Shown here: in pieces, positions 6,512 through 11,533 of the stretch
Layout of the letters: the number at the start of each line of letters is the position of its first letter
Position numbering within the stretch: the stretch's first letter is position 1
From: Phlegmacium glaucopus
Taxonomy: Eukaryota; Basidiomycota; Agaricomycetes; Agaricales; Cortinariaceae
Direction: 5' to 3'
Length of the DNA stretch: 11,533 nucleotides
Assembly (NCBI GenBank): GCA_015039465.1
Contig: MU130736.1
Coordinates: forward strand, 1-11,533
Made by a program: the position numbers and the translations under genes
Notes under the pieces: model-generated
What the model was told of the DNA's origin: nothing
Databases searched by the model: none
Seen by the model: only the letters and a program-made list of their open reading frames with translations

Positions 6512-7411
6512 TGGTGATAGGATCCATATAACCTCTAGGTTCATAAACAGGTTATTTTCGTGGTTTAACAACTTCACAGACACTCACGGATACCTCACAG
6601 TTACCATTATCACATGCACTCTTGTCTGCGGTTGTCAGTAACTCTCACACTATCATTTGCATGTCCTACGATATCAGCTACTCTTTGCACATGTCTCGCA
6701 CATCACTTATATGACCCTCATAACTATCCAAAGCACCCTCATTCCTCTTCGCACTTCATACTTCAACATATCTACAGCTCTCACTAGCCACAGTGGACTT
6801 AGCCATATTCACTCCTTTGCAGCCACACCTTCACACTATCTAATCTCGCAGTCTTTCACAGTTCGCATATGCATTCCTTACCTCTCCATGTATCCCCTGC
6901 ACTGGTTTTATTATGGTCTGTGTTTATTTTACACTTGCTTTCTTTCATTTTTCCATATATATAATTTATCACATACTTCAAAACAGGAGGTCATTCAACT
7001 GACCTCCTTACTCATCATCTTTATTTTTACTTTGTCTCCTATTCCTTTGTTACCAAACTACTGGGTCAATGTGATTTTGCTCAAATTTTACATTACTGTT
7101 TTGCATATCCACACCTGGTTAGTTTACAACTCTTGTATTAAGTATCCATAGCAAGTAGGAGGCAAGGTGAACAAGAGATGGCCAGAGTTTGGATCCCATA
7201 AACTTTGCAGCAACGTTCTAAGTCAATAGTCTCATTCTTTAAACTACTTCATGTACTTTGTTATCATTTGCAAACTTTGCTATCTTCACGGTTTACTCTT
7301 CTTGTGTATTTCAATACCACAAACTTCTCTTTAACTCTATCAAGGAAATTTACATTAACCCCACAAACTATGATACTACTTGCAGTCTGACCCCACCGCT
7401 GGTACATCACC
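6512..7411. mobile_element. Unclassified insertion of about 0.9 kb in the pol linker
   Basis: The conserved linker between the HPVFHVS box and the chromodomain is split between NTI and the proline-rich [11 protein letters not shown], with about 900 bp in between. The junctions carry short inverted ends, CTGGTGAT at 6512-6519 and ATCACCAG at 7404-7411. Two boundary models exist. One is an 8-bp inverted repeat with a 3-bp AAT duplication (6509-6511 and 7412-7414). In the other, CTGG at 6512-6515 belongs to pol (Pro-Asp codons usual here) and the insert has no clear duplication. The interior is AT- and CACT-rich with no recognised gene. It holds a 9-bp-stem hairpin at 6985-7008. A 164-codon plus-strand frame (6657-7151) is hydrophobic but unlike any known protein. 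Superfamily not assigned. Confidence 0.6.
6985..7008. repeat. Perfect 9-bp hairpin inside the unclassified insertion
   Basis: AGGAGGTCA (6985-6993), loop TTCAAC, TGACCTCCT (7000-7008). It sits in AT-rich surroundings about 400 bp from the right junction. It could be a folded RNA or DNA signal of the inserted element. The terminal CTRR of a Helitron was not found 10-12 nt beyond it on either strand. Confidence 0.6.
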
Positions 7412-7516
7412 AGAATAGTGTTCAGAACGGAGGGCTCTAGCATGGAAACATGGAAAATGGGATGGACGGCATGCATGTTGTCGGGAAGACAAAGGGTCCA
7501 GGACAAAGGACCTGCC
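7412..7516 (-). pseudogene. pol fragment: integrase C-terminal HPVFHVS box
   Basis: Continues the integrase tail past the hAT-like element: QAGPLSWTLCLPDNMHAVHP followed by IFHVSMLEPSVLNTI. The HP-x-FHVS-x-LEP box is the conserved end of the integrase tail in gypsy chromoviruses. It is cut off after NTI by the insertion at ~6512-7411; on the other side the expected proline-rich linker resumes. Confidence 0.88.
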
Positions 7517-7524
7517 TGAGCAAT
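7517..7524. repeat. Target-site duplication, left copy (TGAGCAAT)
   Basis: Identical to 8131-8138. On the pol strand it reads ATTGCTCA, part of the EIIAQ coding stretch of the integrase tail. Confidence 0.9.
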
Positions 7525-8130
7525 TAGTGTTTGAAGGTCCGGTTACAAGACCGGAAAAAGACCGTAACCAGACCGGACTAGACCAGAAAAAGACCGGACC
7601 AGTGGTCCGGTCTTTTGATTGTTGAGAATCAAAGACCGGAAAAAGACCGGTCTCGATTAACCGGTCTTTTGAGGTTTAGACCGGTCTGAACCGGCAAAAG
7701 GGTAGCCCTAATTTACCCCTTTCCAACAAGCCCAAGATCATAAAATGCCAATAAAAACTGGCTGAGAAATAAATAGATCCGTAAAATAGTCTACAATATT
7801 CGCTAAAATAAGGCATTTTACTAATATTACTGTAGAAAATCCAAATCGTAACAGAAGTTAGCGTTCTTGGGCTCGTTCGGAAGCTATTATTAAACTGAAC
7901 AACCGTTTATGATACAAAAATATATATTTGTGCGCAGAAGACCGGTTACAAACTGATTAAGACCAGTTAGGACCAGGACCAGTCCTAGGACCGAAAAAAA
8001 CCGATGTAAACCGGTCTGAAGCGGTCCAGTCCGGTCTTTTTCGGTCCTAGGACCGAGGTGAACCAGTTACAGTCTCGGTTAAAGGCCCTGAGGGTCAAAA
8101 AACCGGACCGGACCAGACTTTTAAACACTA
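7525..8130. mobile_element. 606-bp non-autonomous hAT-like element with CCGG-rich ends
   Basis: The ends are TAGTGTTTGAAGGTCCGG at 7525-7542 and, as complement, TAGTGTTTAAAAGTCTGG at 8113-8130 (15 of 18 identical). A perfect 8-bp duplication TGAGCAAT flanks it (7517-7524 and 8131-8138), the hallmark of hAT elements. Removing the element and one octamer joins the integrase tail in frame (YEIIA followed by QAGPLSWTL). No protein is encoded. Both ends are packed with GACCGG/CCGGTC/ACCGGT motifs: 15 CCGG tetramers by my count, 10 in 7525-7700 and 5 in 7940-8130, while the central 240 bp is AT-rich and lacks them. The motifs are the likely binding sites of a transposase supplied in trans (inference from hAT subterminal repeats). 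Confidence 0.9.
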
Positions 8131-8138
8131 TGAGCAAT
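8131..8138. repeat. Target-site duplication, right copy (TGAGCAAT)
   Basis: Right partner of 7517-7524, directly abutting the element terminus at 8130. Together they define the insertion into the integrase tail coding sequence. Confidence 0.9.
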
Positions 8139-9290
8139 GATCTCATACGAACCAAGATACTTCTTGGAAAGCTTCTTTGAAGGTCTGGTCATATGGAAGA
8201 ATTGTGCTTTGACAAAGGCTCAATCTCCAACCTTGAAGTCTGGAGGAGGAATCTGACGCTTGTCCGCGGAACATTGGTATTGTTCCTGGGAAGTAAGGAT
8301 AGCTTTTTGGAGTTCCTTGTGGAGTTTGTTAAGGTCCACGACGTACTTGTGAGCATGGGAGGATACAAGGTCATATTCTGGATGGATAGTGATAGCCAGA
8401 TCATAACCTTTGTTGGTGAAGAATGGAGATACCCCAGTAGTGGCACTCAGAGTATTGTTGTAGGAAAATTCCGCTAATGGGAGAAGTGAACTCCAGTTGT
8501 CTTGCTGATAGTTGCAGTAGATGCAGATGTATTGTTCCAAGGTTTGGTTGATGTGTTCCATTTGTCCGTCACCTTCCAGGTGGTATCCAGAGGTGAAGTG
8601 CAACTTCATGTCAAGGGCTTTTCTGAGGGATCTGAAGAAGTGAGATACAAACTCGGAACCACGATCAGAAGTTACATGGGACAGAACACCATGCTTGGAA
8701 AACACGTGGATGACAAACAGTTCAGCAAGTTGAGCAGAAGTGATGGTGTTGTATGTGGGGATGAAAATGGATTGTTTTGTGATATGGTCTACTATGACTA
8801 AGACCACAGTGAAACCTTCAGAGTCCAGGTGTTCAATGAAATCCATGGAGATGGAGTCCCAGGGACAGGACGGAATAGGAAGTTGGTGGAGTAAGCCATA
8901 GGGTTTGTGATGTTTGGCTTTGGACCAAGAACAGGTGGTGCAAGTCCTACAATAGTCAGTGACAAAAACACGAACACTGGGCCAAGTGTACTCTCGACAG
9001 ATAACCACAAGAGTCCTATTGACACCAAAATGTCCAGAGACAGGATGGTCATGATAATAATGAAGGACATGCAGACAAAGATCTCCGGAATCTGGAACAT
9101 AGATCCATTGATCAATCCAGACAAATCTGGAAGTGTCCTTTGACCATCTAACATACTTTGGATTATTGATATCCGATAAGTAGGACTGTGCAAGGGGATC
9201 CATGGAAAGAGCAGAAAGGATCCCCTTGTTAAGCTCTTCTACATCCATGGTAATGAGACCACGGAGTACTGTAGGAAGTAATGAAGTAGC
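8131..9290 (-). pseudogene. pol fragment: integrase with HHCC and DDE core
   Basis: The longest intact stretch: 342 residues from the internal Met at 9248 to the TGA at 8220-8222. It has a zinc-binding HHCC motif (HPVSGH, with residues 68 and 73, and CRTC, residues 100-106) and a DDE core with Asp at about 136 (SMDFI), Asp at 195 (TSDRGSEF) and Glu at 231 (GDGQMEHINQTLEQY), giving the D-35-E spacing of retroviral-type integrases. All catalytic residues are retained. After the TGA the frame continues as AFVKAQFFHMTRPSKKLSKK and YLGSYEIIA, the GPY/SH3-like tail, until the hAT-like element cuts it at 8131. The integrase would insert the cDNA with a 5-bp duplication, as seen for the solo LTR. Confidence 0.92.
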
Positions 9291-9293
9291 TCA

Positions 9294-9994
9294 GAGAGAA
9301 GCAGAAAGTTGTTCAGAAGAAAAGATAGGTTTAAAATTGTGTGGATTGACTTCACAGTAATCTTTCCCTCCCTCCTTTAGATAGAGGTCAGGACGACAAG
9401 TCAGCACATCTGGTTTTGTTCTGAGATGGCCTGGGCAAAATCTAATAACCATGTTGAATGCGGAAAGGTACTCTGACCACTGGGCTTGACGCTGGGATAA
9501 GATTTTGGTGGTTGAAAAATACTCTAGATTCTTATGGTCAGTAACCACATCAATTGGGAAACTAGCACCTTCAAGGTAGTGATGCCAAGCTTTGAAAGCT
9601 TTGAAAATGGTGAGGAGTTCCTTATCATGAATGTCGTAATTCAGTTCCACACCAGAAAAGGTATGGGAATGATATGCAATGGGATGGATTTCTCATCAGA
9701 ATCATGGATGGAAAGGATAGCTGCTAAAGCATAATTGGAAGCATCAGTCTCCACAATGATAGGACAGTTAGGCTTCTTATGTGTCAACACTGGAGCCAAA
9801 ATAAAAGCCTCCTTGAGAGTCTTAAAAGCAAGGCAGCAACTGTCATCAAAAACCCACGGAATATTTTTCCAGGTAAGACAAGTCAACAGAACAACAATAT
9901 TGGAATAGTTGTGAATGAAACACCTGTAAAAGTTAGCAAAACCAAGGAAGGACTGGACATCTTTGACTTTCCGAGGTTCCAGCCAGTCTTGAAT
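9294..9994 (-). pseudogene. pol fragment: RT connection and RNase H
   Basis: Contains FLGFANFYRCFI (connection), ETDASNYALAAILS (first acidic residue), a frameshift at about 9685-9700, then IHPIAYHSHTFSG, ELNYDIHDKELL (catalytic Glu), VVTDHKNLEYFSTTKI (Asp), and TKPDVLTCRPD (last Asp). The four acidic positions of the family can be placed, although LSR after the last Asp is altered. RNase H would degrade the RNA of the RNA-DNA hybrid. A TGA at 9291-9293 ends the open stretch, where the family usually has Arg (SL-R-A-T). Confidence 0.88.
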
Positions 9995-10669
9995 GACTTG
10001 AACTTTCGCTGGATCCATAGAAAGGCCATCAGGACCAATCATGTGACCCAGGTACTCAACAGAATCAGAGTGGAAAACACATTTCTTACCATTAGTGAAG
10101 AGATTATTATCTTGAAGCCGTCAGAGGACTTCAGAGACATGTTTGATGTGATCCTTTTCATTGATGGAGAAATTGAGGATGTTGTCCAAGTAGATGATTA
10201 CAAAGACATCTAAAAGGTCAGCAAAAATAGTGTTAAGGAACCTTTGAAAACCGCCAGGGGTGTTGGTAAGTCCAAACGGCATGACGAGCCATTCAAAGGA
10301 GCCATAGCAGGTACAGAAAGCAGTCTTCCACTTGTCTCCAGCAGCAATCTGGACAAGATGGTAGGCATGCTTTAAGTCAATCTTAGTAAAAATCCCAGAT
10401 TTGTGGGGAGCATTAAGTAAATTGGAAACAAGAGGTAAAGGGTACTTGTCTTTCCGAGTGATGGCATTGAGTTTTCAGAAGTCAACACAAAGCCGTAATG
10501 ACCCATCCTTCTTCTTGATAAACAGGACAGGTGCTCCAAAAGGAGACTTTGAAGGCTGAATGAAACCCATGTTTAGGTGCTCGTTGATGAACTCTCAGAG
10601 CATACCCAACTTGGATTCAGAAAGTGGATAAATTGGACCCAAAGGAGGTTTTGCAGACTTATTGATTTC
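9995..10669 (-). pseudogene. pol fragment: reverse transcriptase with inactivating changes
   Basis: Ty3-type RT, read continuously in one frame from 10669. Motifs: PLGPIYPLSE entry, [19 protein letters not shown] then a stop where R is usual, [11 protein letters not shown] with the first catalytic Asp at 10376-10378, [20 protein letters not shown], then YLDN where YLDD is expected (the mutated codon is 10181-10183). The second Asp of YLDD is essential for metal binding, so the enzyme would be dead even without the stops at 10595-10597, 10475-10477 and 10121-10123. The downstream VEYLGHMI connection to the RNase H region is intact. Confidence 0.92.
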
Positions 10670-10670
10670 A

Positions 10671-11069
10671 AATTTTCAAGTCATACTCTCGATGAGCCGC
10701 TAGAGTGTTAGCTTTACCCTTTGAAAAGATGTCCAAAAATTTGTGGTATATTTCCAGAACACCCTCCAAGTTGGAATTGGAAGATGTGGTGGAGGCTGCT
10801 GCAGAATGGCTAGCAGCCTCGATTGGATCATGAATGGAAATGGAAAAGCATTGGGCTCCTTCAGAACAAATGGACCTCATGAAAGCTGCAGCAGACACTA
10901 AGGAAATTTTAGGAGCAGTCAATGGTTTTGGAACAAACATAATATCAGAAAGAGGTTCCGGAATAATATTGGAAGGTAATTCAACCTTCAATTTTGTGGA
11001 AACCATATCAGACATGGTAATGTCAGATACTGGAACAGGTGCCTTGGCAGAAATGGAAATGGGAACTGG
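10671..11069 (-). pseudogene. pol fragment: protease-RT linker
   Basis: In the next frame the sequence runs from ISISAKAPVPVSD through a low-complexity Ser/Ala-rich linker to VLEIYHKFLDIFSKGKANTL and AHREYDLKI. The last part is the usual conserved entry to gypsy RT (F-x-K-x-x-A-x-x-L, then R-x-Y-D-h). A second frameshift follows immediately at about 10670. Confidence 0.8.
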
Positions 11070-11533
11070 AAGGATAATACACTGCTATCAACCCAGTCAA
11101 TCAACAGATTATGTTGGGTGAGCCAGTCAAATCTGAGTACAGCAGGAAAATCAGAATCCAGCTTGGTTAATAAAAACCAGATTTTGTGGACGGAACCCCA
11201 AGAGAACTGAATGGAAACAACAGTAGCATGGGTAATCATACCTGGAGATGAGCCATCAATAAGATGGAGTGTCATCAGAGAAGTCAGAAAAATAGGAAAA
11301 TCATTGGACTTCACATAATGCTCATCCATGAAACAGTGAGTGGAACCACTGTCAATGAAAGCAGAAAAATCAACATGTGGAAATTGAAGACAAAGAAGAG
11401 AAACAAAAACTGCATGGGTATCTGGAGAGATTATTGCATTTAGGACTGCAACAAGTTCAGCACAGGGGCTCTCGCAATTCACCATCTGTGCTGAGTCCAG
11501 TGAATTGCTTAGTCTTTTTTCTTCTCTGAACTG
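11070..11533 (-). pseudogene. pol fragment: retropepsin-like aspartic protease
   Basis: The active-site signature is FIDSGSTHCFMD (the D-S-G form of the usual D-S/T-G), followed by a typical gypsy protease body and the end motif RFDWLTQHNLLIDW, corresponding to the common G-x-x-W-L family ending with the first Gly replaced by Arg. The protease would release the structural and enzymatic parts of the Gag-Pol precursor. The frame is open upstream to the window edge (LSNSLDSAQ precedes the first Met at 11485), so no start is assigned. It shifts near 11070 into the frame that continues as the linker to RT. Confidence 0.85.

Larger units (their letters stand above)
6254..11533 (-). pseudogene. pol: Ty3/gypsy chromovirus-type pol polyprotein, decayed and interrupted
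   Basis: Minus-strand polyprotein running off the right edge (the frame is open to 11533), so gag and the 5' LTR lie outside. Domain order: aspartic protease, linker, reverse transcriptase, RNase H, integrase, integrase tail, chromodomain. This is the Ty3/gypsy order with a C-terminal chromodomain, as in chromoviruses common in basidiomycetes. Damage: frameshifts near 11070, 10670 and 9690; in-frame TGA at 10595, 10475, 10121, 9291, 8220 and 6347; YLDD changed to YLDN; two foreign insertions (7525-8130 and ~6512-7411). Where the 8-bp duplication at 8131-8138/7517-7524 is reduced to one copy, the two sides are in frame, so that insertion hit a still readable stretch. The final stop is at 6254-6256. 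The element is non-autonomous as it stands. Confidence 0.93.

Noticed and set aside
6985..7008. Helitron 3' hairpin
   Set aside because: No CTRR terminus 10-12 nt beyond the stem on either strand, and no TC start at the far junction; the hairpin is about 400 bp from the right edge of the insertion.
6657..7151. 164-codon plus-strand open frame, hydrophobic, membrane-protein-like
   Set aside because: It lies wholly inside the inserted sequence, is T- and C-rich so that hydrophobic codons are expected by composition, shows no family resemblance and no promoter or splice context.
6512..7411. Insertion read as a solo LTR with TG...CA ends
   Set aside because: TG and CA can be placed at the junctions on either strand, but no 4-6-bp flanking duplication results and there is no LTR-like similarity to the other copies here.
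8193..10213. Plus-strand open frames opposite integrase and RT
   Set aside because: Shadows of the clearly recognisable minus-strand pol domains.

Overview
The window is a graveyard of nested transposable elements from a fungal genome, most likely a mushroom-forming basidiomycete (Agaricomycetes). The evidence is a decayed Ty3/gypsy chromodomain polyprotein of the type common in those fungi, a short intron of about 59 bp with GTAAGT, CTAAC and CAG signals, and no bacterial gene organisation. The species cannot be read from the sequence, and no intact housekeeping gene is visible.

Layout. Positions 1-474 may hold the last exons of an unrecognised spliced gene, and 475-2059 holds nothing I can identify beyond a few small hairpins. 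From 2060 to the right edge lies one large minus-strand gypsy element. It reads right to left: protease (11533-~11070), linker, reverse transcriptase, RNase H, integrase (to ~8131), integrase tail and chromodomain (7524-6254), an unusual plus-strand gene (5024-6077), a polypurine tract (4881-4892) and the 3' LTR (4880-2060). Gag and the 5' LTR would lie beyond 11533. The polyprotein is dead: it has at least three frameshifts, several in-frame stops and a mutated YLDD box.

Three other elements have landed in it. (i) A hAT-like non-autonomous element (2392-4646) with perfect 17-bp inverted ends and an 8-bp target duplication sits in the 3' LTR, and it carries a solo LTR of the same gypsy family (3589-4161, 5-bp duplication). 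This gives an LTR inside a hAT element inside an LTR. (ii) A second, 606-bp hAT-like element (7525-8130) with an 8-bp duplication splits the integrase tail. It is packed with CCGG-centred motifs at both ends. (iii) An unclassified insertion of about 0.9 kb (~6512-7411) with short inverted ends splits the linker just before the chromodomain.

The most interesting item is the plus-strand gene between the end of pol and the 3' LTR. It has a TATA-like box, an acidic/basic coiled-coil first exon, a canonical small intron, and a second exon with an exact C-x2-C-x6-C-x8-C-x2-C-x6-C cysteine pattern of the Zn2Cys6 type, followed by a long charged region. It is antisense to the retrotransposon and appears to be internal cargo. 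Most premature pol stops are TGA where Arg is expected, and YLDD has become YLDN. Both are what C-to-T decay at CpG would produce.
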